This document shows positions 26,651 through 34,813 of a stretch of 58,846 bases of DNA, one piece after another (position 1 is the stretch's first letter; each line of letters opens with the position of its first letter). This DNA comes from Palsa-883 sp963847615 (GTDB lineage Bacteria; Pseudomonadota; Alphaproteobacteria; Acetobacterales; Acetobacteraceae). The notes beneath the pieces were generated by a model. The model worked only from the letters and a program-made list of their open reading frames with translations, ran no database searches and was not told the DNA's origin. The DNA lies in the NCBI GenBank assembly GCA_963847615.1, contig CAWKAN010000039.1:1-58846 (forward strand). The letters run 5' to 3'. The position numbers were made by a program, and so were the translations under genes.

Positions 26651-26956
26651 ATGAACCGTATGTTGCTGACCGCCTTGATTGTCGGATCGGTCGGGCTCGC
26701 CGGCGCCGCGCAGGCCGCCGGCGACGCCGCGGCGGGCAAGGCCAAGGCGACAAGCTGCGGCATGTGCCACGGGCCCAATGGCGAGGGAACCCAAATGGGT
26801 CCCAAGCTGGCGGCAGCCGATCCCGCCCACTTCATCCAGGCGATGAACGACTACAAGTCGGGCAAGCGCGACAACGCGATGATGAAGAGCCAGGCCAGCC
26901 AGCTCAGCGCCGATGACATAGCCAACTTGGCTGCCTACTATGCGTCGATCAAGTAA
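26651..26956 (+). CDS. Monoheme class I cytochrome c, copy 1
   Basis: A 101-residue periplasmic cytochrome: signal peptide to about 22 (LAGAAQAA), haem site CGMCHGPNGEG, tail LSADDIANLAAYYASIK. AGGAGCC eight bases upstream is the ribosome site. It is the first copy of a 402-bp tandem duplication and shares the single-domain core of the upstream tetraheme protein. Confidence 0.92.
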   Translation: MNRMLLTALIVGSVGLAGAAQAAGDAAAGKAKATSCGMCHGPNGEGTQMGPKLAAADPAHFIQAMNDYKSGKRDNAMMKSQASQLSADDIANLAAYYASIK

Positions 26957-27052
26957 GCGCCAGGGCAGCGAGGGCGGTGTTGCCTATGTGCCCGTACCAC
27001 CCCGCCCGGTAGGCGAACGAAGATACCAGCAATCGCAGAAAGGAGCCGGACG

Positions 27053-27358
27053 ATGAACCGTATGTTGTTGACCGCCTTGATTGTCGGATCGGTCGGGCTC
27101 GCTGGCAGCGCACAGGCTGCCGGCGACGCCGCGGCGGGCAAGGCCAAGGCGACCGCCTGCGCCATGTGCCACGGCCAGAATGGCGAGGGAACCCAAGTGG
27201 CTCCCAAGCTGGCGGGAGCCGATCCCGCCCACACCATCCAGGCGCTGGAGGACTTCAAGTCCGGCAAGCGCGACAACGCGATGATGAAGGCTCAGGCCGG
27301 CCCGCTCAGCGCTGATGACATGGCGAATCTGGCTGCCTACTATGCGTCGCTCAAGTAA
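27053..27358 (+). CDS. Monoheme class I cytochrome c, copy 2
   Basis: A 101-residue paralogue of the preceding gene, about 85% identical, with haem site CAMCHGQNGEG and the same signal peptide and ribosome site (GGAGCCGGACG-ATG). The duplicated unit includes the leader (GATACCAGCAATC). A hairpin just past the stop closes the cytochrome pair. Confidence 0.92.
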   Translation: MNRMLLTALIVGSVGLAGSAQAAGDAAAGKAKATACAMCHGQNGEGTQVAPKLAGADPAHTIQALEDFKSGKRDNAMMKAQAGPLSADDMANLAAYYASLK

Positions 27359-27359
27359 G

Positions 27360-27389
27360 CGCCAGGGCAACGAGCGCGGTGCCCTGGCG
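27360..27389 (+). terminator. Hairpin after the duplicated cytochrome
   Basis: CGCCAGGGCA pairs perfectly with TGCCCTGGCG around a 10-base loop directly after the stop. No T tract follows, so it may limit rather than end transcription. The matching place after copy 1 has a decayed version. Confidence 0.55.
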
Positions 27390-27483
27390 GACCGCAGGCT
27401 TCACGCAACGACGGCGCCGCGGCTCAAGGATCCGGCTGGGCCGTGTCCGCTTGTTCCGGCCCAATTGACCAAGAGAACCGAGC

Positions 27484-28272
27484 ATGAGTGGTCCACCGCT
27501 GCACCGGATGTTTCATCACTATTCGGAAATGCCGTACAGCCAGCGCGTGTTGTTCACGGCAACCCTGCTCATGTTCGGGCTCGGCTACCTGTTCGCCCTG
27601 ACCTTGATATTCGTTACCTATGCCGGGATGGCGGGGGACAATCCGGATATGGTGTCCTATCAGGATATCGTCACCGCCTATTCCGGCAGCGGAGCAGCTT
27701 CGCGTCTTGAGTCAGCCCTCAGCGGTCCGATGCGGACCATGCTGGCGCCTGACGAGCGCACCCCTGTCATTACCTGGCTGCACCAGGGCGCCCCACGCGC
27801 GGCGTTCGCCAGCGTCGTCAACCCGATCATCGAGAAGCGCTGCCTGATTTGCCATGACGGCAGCAACCCGCATATCCCGAACCTGACCGGCTATGACAAC
27901 GTGAAGAAGATGACGGAGGCGGACACCGGCACCCCGATCGCCACGCTGATTCGCGTGTCGCACATCCACCTGTTCGGGATAACGTTCATCTTTTTCATCA
28001 CGGGCCTGATATTCAGCCACGCCTATGTGCGGCCCATCTGGTTCAAGTGCGCTGTCATCGCGACGCCATTCGTCGCCACCGTGTCGGATATCGGCTCCTG
28101 GTATTTCACCAAGCTGTACCATCCGTTCGCCTGGGTCGTGCTCGGCGGCGGCGGGTTGATGGCAGCGTGCTTCGCCTTCATGTGGCTGGTATCCATGTAT
28201 CAACTTTGGTTCTCCAAGCCGCCACGCATGGTTCTGGAACGGTATGGCGGCGATATACCTGGCGCGTTCTGA
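27484..28272 (+). CDS. Membrane-bound monoheme c protein of unknown family
   Basis: A 262-residue protein with a membrane helix at about 22-47, a periplasmic loop holding one haem c site (KRCLICHDGSNPHIPNL near 120), and three further helices (HIHLFGITFIFFITGLIFSH; CAVIATPFVATVSDIGSWYF; HPFAWVVLGGGGLMAACFAF). Several His residues in the helices could bind b haems. No named family was recognised. It follows the cytochromes on the same strand, and its topology suits an anchored electron carrier or quinone-side subunit. Start ATG 27484. Confidence 0.75.
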   Translation: MSGPPLHRMFHHYSEMPYSQRVLFTATLLMFGLGYLFALTLIFVTYAGMAGDNPDMVSYQDIVTAYSGSGAASRLESALSGPMRTMLAPDERTPVITWLHQGAPRAAFASVVNPIIEKRCLICHDGSNPHIPNLTGYDNVKKMTEADTGTPIATLIRVSHIHLFGITFIFFITGLIFSHAYVRPIWFKCAVIATPFVATVSDIGSWYFTKLYHPFAWVVLGGGGLMAACFAFMWLVSMYQLWFSKPPRMVLERYGGDIPGAF

Positions 28273-28296
28273 GGGGCGGGAGAAAACCCCAAGAAC

Positions 28297-28401
28297 GTGA
28301 CGAAGCCCAACATCACCCAGCCAAGGTGGCCGCGGGAGCCGGCCGGACATCCGTTCCTGGAAAAGCTGCCCGTCAAGGCGACGATCGTACATCGCCGATA
28401 G
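28297..28401 (+). CDS. Small or truncated ORF before the intron
   Basis: Starts GTG and reads 34 residues: VTKPNITQPRWPREP then HPFLEKLPVKATIVHRR. Its composition is like coding sequence and unlike the repeats around it. It could be a small subunit, or the 5' end of a gene cut off by the insertions that follow (28437-30688). No match was recognised. Confidence 0.3.
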   Translation: MTKPNITQPRWPREPAGHPFLEKLPVKATIVHRR

Positions 28402-28788
28402 GTTCTGTGACTCGGCGTGGATGTCCGCCATTCAGACTAGTGCCCTGAGTCGCTGAAAATGAGGGGTTGTGTAGCCCCCTTGCGTTGGGATTTGTGGCGC
28501 GAAGAGATGGAGGAGATCCCCTCACTATCAAGGACGCGAGGCACTAGGCTCTTCGCTCTGACTTTGACCCCTGAACCGGTGGTGGGCATCGAACGTCTGC
28601 CCGCGCAATGGTGCCTACGTGTAGCCTTCCGGTTGGACCGTTTCATACCAACGGCCCTAATGGCTGACCGATCGGCCGGCGCTGGGCCGTTGGTATCAGT
28701 CTTGGTTTGGCGCGAGGCCGCCCCACCAACCCCGCGTGCAATACCACCCCCGAAATGATGGAAGGGTCATCATTTCGGGCCGCTGGTA
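28402..28788. other. Repeat-rich spacer before the group II intron
   Basis: No gene is supported. It holds CTAGTGCC / GGCACTAG inverted ends (about 28437 and 28542), an inverted repeat ATACCAACGGCCC (28645-28657 with 28684-28696), and the hairpin next to the intron (28749-28779). It looks like an insertion hot spot. Confidence 0.55.
28749..28779. terminator. Perfect 12-bp stem next to the intron 5' end
   Basis: CCCGAAATGATG and CATCATTTCGGG pair fully around GAAGGGT. It ends nine bases before the intron. Some bacterial group II introns (class C) insert just past terminator-like hairpins. Confidence 0.6.
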
Positions 28789-29145
28789 GTGCGTCGGGAG
28801 ACCGGCAAGGAGCAGGAGGTGAAAGTCCACTACGGTGAAGACCTAGCGAGTCACGCCGGCCCCGCGCCGTGCGTCGTGTTCCGCGAGGGGCAGGGCGAAG
28901 CGTCGGCAGGGGAGCGTGCAGGCTGGCCATTGAGCCGCGTAAGGCCGAAATCCCGGGTGCCGACAGGGTTACCAACCTGGAAGGCAACACGTCCTGCTGC
29001 GCTATCGCGAGCGGTGGGCGACCCGGCGCGGTCAGAGACCCCAGCATGCATGGACGCTTCTTGTTCGGGAACCGAGAGATCTCATTCTTGGCCGGTGGCG
29101 CAAACTGCCGGTCCGCGTCGGGAAGGTGAGGAGCCGTAGCCGGCG

Positions 29146-30675
29146 ATGCACGGGGGTGAGAAGTCAGACCTGGCCATAGTAGCTGTGAAGCCTGCGAACA
29201 ACTCCGGGCAACCGGATGCGGAGCGGGTGGAGCCAAGGGCCGGGGCCGAGGGAAATGTGGGCCAGCAGCGCACTCGCCGGGCACAGGACCGGGCAAGCGT
29301 GTCACAGGGGCTGGACCGCATACGGAAAGCTGCGAAGGAAAGGAAGAAGGAAAGGTTCACCGCGCTTCTCCACCATGTCGATGTCCCGATGCTGCGGACG
29401 GCGTTCTATGCCCTCAGGCGGGATGCTGCTCCCGGAGCGGACGGGCTGACGTGGCAGGACTACGAGACAGACCTCGATCACAGGATCGAGGACCTGCACG
29501 ACCGGGTCCATCGGGGAGCGTATCGGGCGCAACCATCCCGGAGGAGGTTCATACCGAAGCCGGATGGGCGACAGCGTCCGCTGGCGATTGCCGCGCTGGA
29601 GGACAAGATTGTCCAGCGCGCGGTCGCGATGGTGCTGAATGCGATCTACGAGGAAGACTTCCTCGGGTTCTCGTATGGGTTCCGCCCCGGACGCAGCCAG
29701 CACGATGCGCTGGATGCCCTGGTGGTTGGGATCGGCAACACCAAGGTGAACTGGATACTGGACGCCGACATCCGGTCATTCTTCGATATGGTCAGCCAGG
29801 AGTGGCTGGTCCGGTTCGTGGAGCACCGGGTCGGCGACCGCCGCATCATCCGCCTGATCCAGAAATGGCTGAGGGCGGGTATTCTCGAAGACGAGGTCGT
29901 AACTGTCAGTGAAAGGGGAACCGGGCAGGGGTCGGTAATCTCGCCGCTGCTCGCGAATATCTACCTGCACTACGTCTTCGATCTCTGGGCCAACCGCTGG
30001 CGACAGCGGGAGGCCACCGGCGACATGATCGTCGTGCGCTACGCGGACGATATCGTCGTGGGGTTCGAGCACGAGGCCGATGCCCATCGGTTCCTCGGAA
30101 TGATGCGAGCACGTCTGGAAGAGTTCGCACTGACGCTGCATCCGGAGAAGACCCGCCTGATCGAATTCGGCCGCCGAGCGGCGGAGCGGAGAGAAAGGCG
30201 CGGGCTGGGCAGGCCGGAAACTTTCAACTTCCTGGGCTTTACCTTGATCTGCGGCAAGTCGCGACGTGGCAAGTTCCTGCTATGGCGGAAATCCCGGCGC
30301 GACCGGTTGCAGGCGAAGCTTCTGGCGGTGACGGAGGAAATGCGGCGGCGGATGCACCAGCCGATCCCCCGACAAGGGGAGTGGCTGCGACAGGTGGTCA
30401 CCGGGTATTTTGCCTATCACGCGGTGCCGACCAACATCCGTGCTCTCCAGACTTTCCGCGACTGCGTGGTTCGGCTCTGGCGGCGGTCGCTTCGGCGACG
30501 CGGGCAGCGCGACAAGACGACGTGGGAGCGGATCAAGCGGCTGGCAGAGGACTTCCTGCCGAAGCCGCGCATCCTCCATCCCTGGCCCGAGCAACGCTTC
30601 GCCGTCAAACACCCGAGGTGGGAGCCGTATGCGGGAATGCCGCTCGTACGGCTCTGTGCGGGGGGCGCGCAGTAA
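29146..30675 (+). CDS. ltrA: Group II intron reverse transcriptase/maturase
   Basis: A 509-residue LtrA-type protein. RT blocks are visible in order: RRFIPKPDGRQRPLAIAALE, FRPGRSQHDALDAL, ILDADIRSFFDM, GTGQGSVISPLLANIYL, and the catalytic YADD in VVRYADDIVVGFEHE. The maturase domain carries NFLGFTLICGK, then the C-terminal HPRWEPYAGMP...RLCAGGA. The usual GTPQG reads GTGQG here. It binds the intron RNA to help splicing and retrohoming. The start is not firm; the family often begins near the GGEKSDLAIVAVKP segment. Confidence 0.9.
   Translation: MHGGEKSDLAIVAVKPANNSGQPDAERVEPRAGAEGNVGQQRTRRAQDRASVSQGLDRIRKAAKERKKERFTALLHHVDVPMLRTAFYALRRDAAPGADGLTWQDYETDLDHRIEDLHDRVHRGAYRAQPSRRRFIPKPDGRQRPLAIAALEDKIVQRAVAMVLNAIYEEDFLGFSYGFRPGRSQHDALDALVVGIGNTKVNWILDADIRSFFDMVSQEWLVRFVEHRVGDRRIIRLIQKWLRAGILEDEVVTVSERGTGQGSVISPLLANIYLHYVFDLWANRWRQREATGDMIVVRYADDIVVGFEHEADAHRFLGMMRARLEEFALTLHPEKTRLIEFGRRAAERRERRGLGRPETFNFLGFTLICGKSRRGKFLLWRKSRRDRLQAKLLAVTEEMRRRMHQPIPRQGEWLRQVVTGYFAYHAVPTNIRALQTFRDCVVRLWRRSLRRRGQRDKTTWERIKRLAEDFLPKPRILHPWPEQRFAVKHPRWEPYAGMPLVRLCAGGAQ
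30622..30655 (+). ncRNA. Group II intron domain V
   Basis: GAGCCGTATGCGGG-AATG-CCGCTCGTACGGCTC folds as the 34-nt domain V hairpin. It overlaps the last codons of the maturase gene, as is usual for this intron class. Confidence 0.85.
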
Positions 30676-30913
30676 TGCGCGTCCCTACCGCGATTCAGGC
30701 GGTTAGCTTTCCGGCGCCCGACCGCTTGAGCTGAACTCGTCAGAAAGCCGGCCCACGCTCCCATGCCCGCCACGCGGTGGCTCCCACGGGTCACCCCGCG
30801 CACGGTACCAGCCGGCGTAGGCGTCGGAAGCATCCACGCGCGCACCGATCCGTATCGGACGGCAAACCGCGGCCGTGACCGCTTCAATCCGATGCGATCA
30901 CGGTTTGGCAGGA

Positions 30914-33082
30914 TCACGATGCCAGCGCATGCCCCATGAAGCCGATCATCACCAGGGTCAGCAACGTCAGGCCGATCGCGATCAGGGTGAAGCCCAGGAT
31001 CCGCGAGCCGCGCGCCATGGCCGGCGACGGCGGCGGGACGCGGTAGCGCTCCAGCTCGCCGCTTTCGACCAGCCGCTCATATTGCACCGCATGCTCCCGC
31101 TTCAGCTCCTCCAGCGTCATCGCCCCGGTGAACATGACGGTGTCGAGCGGGAACTTGTCCGGCCTGAAGTGGTTGTTGAAGAAATGCACGGTGAACAGGA
31201 AGACCGCGGCGAGGATGGCCTCCTCGCCGTGCAGGATGGTGGCCACGTTGAGCACCCAGCCGGGCAGTACATTGGCGACCGCCACCCGGAAGTACAGCGT
31301 GGCGCCGCTGCCGCCGATGATGGCGACACCCCAGAACACCGCCCAATAGTCGAACTTCTCCCAATACGTCCAACGGTCGAACACCGGACGCGGGCCGAGG
31401 CCGAAGAACCACTCGAACATGGCCAGGATGTCGCGGAAATCCTGCCAGCGGACCACCAGGGAATCCGGTCCGAACCAGCGGAACGGCCGGCGCCGCAGCA
31501 CCAGGCGGACCGCCATGACGACGACGTGCACGCCGAACACCGTGAGGAACAGCGCCGCGCAGGCGTGATGGATGATTGCCAAGGCCTGCGGGCCGCCGAA
31601 CAGGCGCGCGACCACCGGCGCCCAGAAGCTGGCGGCGTAGAGCGCGGTCATCCCGGTCAGCACCAGCGTCATGGTGGTCAGCAGGAACACCAGATGGGCG
31701 ATCCGCCAGGCCAGCGGGAAGCGCTGGAACCAGACCTGCTCGCCCTGGTGCGCGATCCGCCGCTCCGGGCGGAACGACCAGATGTCGTAATACGCCGCCT
31801 GCTGCTCGGCGCCCGCCTCACGCTCCCGGGCCTTGTGCTCCTTGTACGAGCGGTAGAACCACAGCGCGGAATGGGTCCAGAAGAAGGCAAACACCCCTGC
31901 CAGCAGCGCGGTCATGAAGTGCTGGGTCAGCCACAGCCAGGGATAGCGCTGGATGTCGTGCGCATTGCCGTGCGGCTGGAAGGTGAGGAACCCCGGCGTG
32001 GCGTTGGCGTGGCATTTGCGGCAGGTGTCGAGCCGGTTGGCCGGATACACCGTCGAGCGCGGATCGTTGACCAGCTGGACCGTATGGTAGCCGTGGCAAT
32101 CGAAACACTTGGCCGTGTAACCATATCCCAGGCGCTCCACCTGGCCGTGATAGGTCGCCAGGTAGGTCTGCAACTGCTCCTCATGGCAGGAGCCGCAGTT
32201 TTGCGTGATGACCAGCTTGGTCGAGGTCAGGACCGGGTTGGCGATCTGGTGCGCGGTGTGGCAGTCCGCGCAGGTCGCCGCCTTTGGATCATGGTCCTGT
32301 AGCACCAGCCTGCCATGGATCGACGTCTTATAGAGCGCGAGTTCCGGCGTATGGCAGTTGCCGCAGGTGTTCGGCAGGTTCAGGCGCCAGGCTGACCAGA
32401 CCGGCGTCCCCGGCGGATAGACGTAGTGCGCATCATGACAATTGTAGCAGGTCGCGTTGGTGCGCGACTGGTCTGCCCGCGAGGGGTGCGCATGGATCGA
32501 GTTCATGAACTTGTCGATTTGCGACGCCACGAAGCCCAGGGTGGCGAATTCTTTCGTCTTGCCTTCCTTCTGCGCGTTCGCCCACAGGCTTTCGTGGCAA
32601 TTGACGCAGCTCACCTGGATCTGCACCGGCGCGTGGGGAACCTGCGTGATGTTGGTATGGCAGTCGACGCACATGCGCCCGCCATGGACGCTATGCTGGA
32701 ACTTGTCCTGGTTGACGAACAGCGAGCGCATCTGCCCGTTCGACGCCTTGACGGCGAACCCCTGGGTGCCGTGACAGGCCAGGCACATTTCGTTGGGTAT
32801 CTTCGCGACGGCAGCCGCGGCCGCCGGCGCCGCTGCCGGTGCCGCCGAGGTGCCGGTCGCCGGCGCTTGCGCCACGGCAGGGCCGAAAACCCCAGCCACG
32901 ACCAGCATGCCGAGCGCGACCAACGCGACAGGCCTCGCAAGGCGGGCGAATCCGGAAGCCGCACGCCGGATCGGGGACGCACCCGTCCAGCCCTTGTCGA
33001 AGTCTCCTGCCATCGCTTGCGGCGAGTCCGCCGTCCGCAACAAATCCCGTGCGGCAACGCACTGCGAGTGAGGTCCGGCCAT
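30914..33082 (-). CDS. Nonaheme cytochrome c fused to a cytochrome b membrane domain, CbcL-like
   Basis: A 722-residue inner-membrane protein. An N-terminal signal or anchor (about 46-72) precedes a periplasmic domain with nine CxxCH sites (near 100, 138, 159, 212, 240, 271, 296, 326, 354), several with distant His ligands (HSVHGG, NSIHAHPS, TSIHGR, ATYHGQ). After residue 385 come about six helices with membrane His (FWTHSALWFY; IIHHACAALFLTVFGVHVV; LFTVHFFNNHF) typical of a dihaem cytochrome b of the FdnI/HydC type. Nine c haems plus such a domain is the layout of Geobacter CbcL, a quinone:periplasm reductase used at low potential. ATG 33082 follows GGAGA. An FNR-type box lies about 95 bases upstream. 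Divergent from the decaheme/barrel pair. Confidence 0.85.
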   Translation of the reverse strand: MAGPHSQCVAARDLLRTADSPQAMAGDFDKGWTGASPIRRAASGFARLARPVALVALGMLVVAGVFGPAVAQAPATGTSAAPAAAPAAAAAVAKIPNEMCLACHGTQGFAVKASNGQMRSLFVNQDKFQHSVHGGRMCVDCHTNITQVPHAPVQIQVSCVNCHESLWANAQKEGKTKEFATLGFVASQIDKFMNSIHAHPSRADQSRTNATCYNCHDAHYVYPPGTPVWSAWRLNLPNTCGNCHTPELALYKTSIHGRLVLQDHDPKAATCADCHTAHQIANPVLTSTKLVITQNCGSCHEEQLQTYLATYHGQVERLGYGYTAKCFDCHGYHTVQLVNDPRSTVYPANRLDTCRKCHANATPGFLTFQPHGNAHDIQRYPWLWLTQHFMTALLAGVFAFFWTHSALWFYRSYKEHKAREREAGAEQQAAYYDIWSFRPERRIAHQGEQVWFQRFPLAWRIAHLVFLLTTMTLVLTGMTALYAASFWAPVVARLFGGPQALAIIHHACAALFLTVFGVHVVVMAVRLVLRRRPFRWFGPDSLVVRWQDFRDILAMFEWFFGLGPRPVFDRWTYWEKFDYWAVFWGVAIIGGSGATLYFRVAVANVLPGWVLNVATILHGEEAILAAVFLFTVHFFNNHFRPDKFPLDTVMFTGAMTLEELKREHAVQYERLVESGELERYRVPPPSPAMARGSRILGFTLIAIGLTLLTLVMIGFMGHALAS

Positions 33083-33176
33083 GTCGTCTCCAGCGATGCG
33101 GCAAGCGCCTATCCCGACGCGCCCTCCGCCGGATAGCAAAGCCGGGCGCATCCTGTCCAACGTTGCTCCGGCGGCA

Positions 33177-33190
33177 TTGATGCAAATCAA
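33177..33190. promoter_or_regulatory. Perfect FNR/FixK/Anr-type box upstream of the nonaheme gene
   Basis: TTGATGCAAATCAA is an exact match to TTGAT-N4-ATCAA. It lies 95 bases upstream of the minus-strand start at 33082, a spacing that allows activation at about -41. Such sites bind Crp/Fnr-type oxygen or redox regulators. Confidence 0.75.
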
Positions 33191-33539
33191 CCGGCCTGGC
33201 CCTGGATCAGGCGGATCGCTCGATCGTTTGCCGTGAACCACCATTGCGCCGTCCGGCGCCGAACCGTTGTTCCGTTGATGCCACGCCACCGCAACCGAAG
33301 CTGCCCGGGCGCGCCGGCTGGCGATGCCGGACGCGCGCCGCGGCGGGCCCGGCGGCTGGCGCCCCGACGCGCGCCCGCCCCGCGCGATGCAGCGCGCCGT
33401 CGCGGCGCGGGCATCACCCGAGGCAACCGCGCGGCCCGGCAGCCTGGCCGATCCCGCCGTGCCGATCCGCCAACCGACCGGCGAACGGATGCCATGCTGA
33501 AATGATGCCACGATATTGCCGCTACGTCCGCCGAGGCGG

Positions 33540-33692
33540 CAGCGGTTCTCATTTTGACCGGATGACGTTGCCTTTCCGTCATGGCCTGGCCTGTCCCGGC
33601 CAGCCACGCACCACCGGTGGGGGGTGGCCGGCCGGGACAGGCCCGGCCATGACGGAGACAGGCTGTCCGGAGCGGCCAAAATGAGAACTGCT
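33540..33692. mobile_element. Non-coding MITE with 10-bp target duplication
   Basis: Ends are inverted: CAGCGGTTCTCATTTTG at 33540 and CAAAATGAGAACTGCT at 33677-33692. GCCGAGGCGG flanks it on both sides (33530-33539 and 33693-33702). The inside is another palindrome (CGTCATGGCC ... GGCCATGACGG). No transposase is encoded. Confidence 0.75.
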
Positions 33693-33730
33693 GCCGAGGC
33701 GGGGCATGCAACCCGCGGGTTCGGCGTGAA

Positions 33731-33765
33731 GCGGCCACTTGCTTATATATTTATGCAGTGGCCGC
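33731..33765. promoter_or_regulatory. Palindrome with AT-rich core
   Basis: GCGGCCACT and AGTGGCCGC are perfect inverted arms around TGCTTATATATTTATGC, the only AT-rich spot in the neighbourhood. It could be an operator over a promoter or a small hairpin. Confidence 0.35.
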
Positions 33766-34446
33766 CCCCGTCCCGGGTAAGCCGTAAACCGGCGCGCCTC
33801 GCTTCCAGGCGTGGTGACGTCGGCCACGCGCCGCCGAACGGCGAGGGATGCGTGACCGGTGGGCGACTCCGACGTCCGACGGCGAACCAACCCGGATGTT
33901 CGACAAGGGGGCGCGGCCGGTCCCGGGGGCGGGCCAAGGCGCCGGCCGGGAGCCGGGTGGCCGGCGACCTCAGGCGGCGGCGCGCTTGCCCCCAAATCGC
34001 GCGTGCGCCGTCGCCGGAAGCGGGCGGCGGTCGTGGCGCGGTCCGCACCGGGAACCGCCGGGATGCCGGCGACACGTCATGCCAGCCGTCCGATGGGTTG
34101 CCCCCTCGTCGGGCGGCATGGGGCGGCCGCGCCGGCACCCACCCGATCCGCCCCCGACCCGGGAGCGCGCGACCGCCCGGCGACCGCGCGCCATCGCCTG
34201 GGGGGATCCGAGTCCCTGAACCGTGTAAGGATATCATGATGATAACAGCCGGATCCTGCGCTGCCGGAGCCGCGCGGTCACGCCGATTTGGCATCGCCCC
34301 TGACGGTCGCGCGGATAACGATCGCCGCCCGGCGCGGGCCGGTTGCCGCCGACCTGCAGCCGCCCTCGCGGCCCACGCCACGTGCCAGCCGCCCCGTGCC
34401 CAATGTGGTACGCATGCAACACGACCCCTGGTATTATAAAGTTTCG

Positions 34447-34474
34447 GTAATCCTGGCCCTATTACTCCGGTAAT
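34447..34474. promoter_or_regulatory. Repeated GTAAT/ATTAC half-sites near a TATTATAAA promoter-like stretch
   Basis: GTAAT (34447), ATTAC (34461) and GTAAT (34470) give an ATTAC-N4-GTAAT palindrome plus an extra half-site just downstream of TATTATAAAG (34432-34441). It is a candidate operator for the decaheme/barrel operon about 340 bases downstream. Confidence 0.35.
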
Positions 34475-34569
34475 GCGCGCGCGAGGATGTGACTGTTCCG
34501 GTGCGCTACCGGCAGTCGCGGTTGTTCCTCACGCAGCTCGATTTCGACCGAGGAGGCCAGGTTTCGACC

Positions 34570-34728
34570 ATGCCACAGATGCGTAAGGCGCCGTTCCTGT
34601 CCGTCAGCCTCGCGCGCGCATCCGTTGTCCCCGCCACCCACGCGGCCGGTAACGACCGCCGGGGCGGGCTTGGCAACGACACTGTGGTGGCCGAGCCCGT
34701 CCAGTCGCCCTGGGATGCGGCGCTGTGA
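34570..34728 (+). CDS. Possible small ORF before the decaheme gene
   Basis: Fifty-two residues (MPQMRKAPFLSVSLARASVV ...), no family, no clear signal peptide. A strong AGGAGG lies 13 bases upstream, which is the main reason to list it. It could be a leader peptide or chance. Confidence 0.25.
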   Translation: MPQMRKAPFLSVSLARASVVPATHAAGNDRRGGLGNDTVVAEPVQSPWDAAL

Positions 34729-34813
34729 CCACAAGCCACATGGTCCGCGCCCGGGAATTTCGCTGCGGCCGTAACGACATGAACCCCGCAAGGCAAGTAC
34801 CAGAGACACCGAC

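Larger units (their letters stand above)
28789..30688 (+). mobile_element. Group II intron with its reverse transcriptase
   Basis: The 5' end GTGCGTCGGGAGACC begins the ribozyme (GUGYG consensus). The intron protein is encoded at 29146-30675. Domain V is at 30622-30655, and domain VI ends in CCCTAC near 30687. It lies in the multiheme island between two cytochrome genes, in a spacer with other palindromes. The exact 3' end is uncertain by one or two bases. Confidence 0.85.
33083..34569. other. Long intergenic region between the divergent multiheme genes
   Basis: About 1.5 kb with no convincing gene. It contains the FNR-type box (33177-33190), a MITE (33540-33692), a palindrome with an AT-rich core (33731-33765) and repeated GTAAT/ATTAC half-sites (34447-34474). 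The long frames here are Arg/Gly/Pro-rich shadows. Confidence 0.6.

Noticed and set aside
28459..28758. A 99-residue open frame before the intron.
   Set aside because: It runs through two inverted repeats and has no family or ribosome site.
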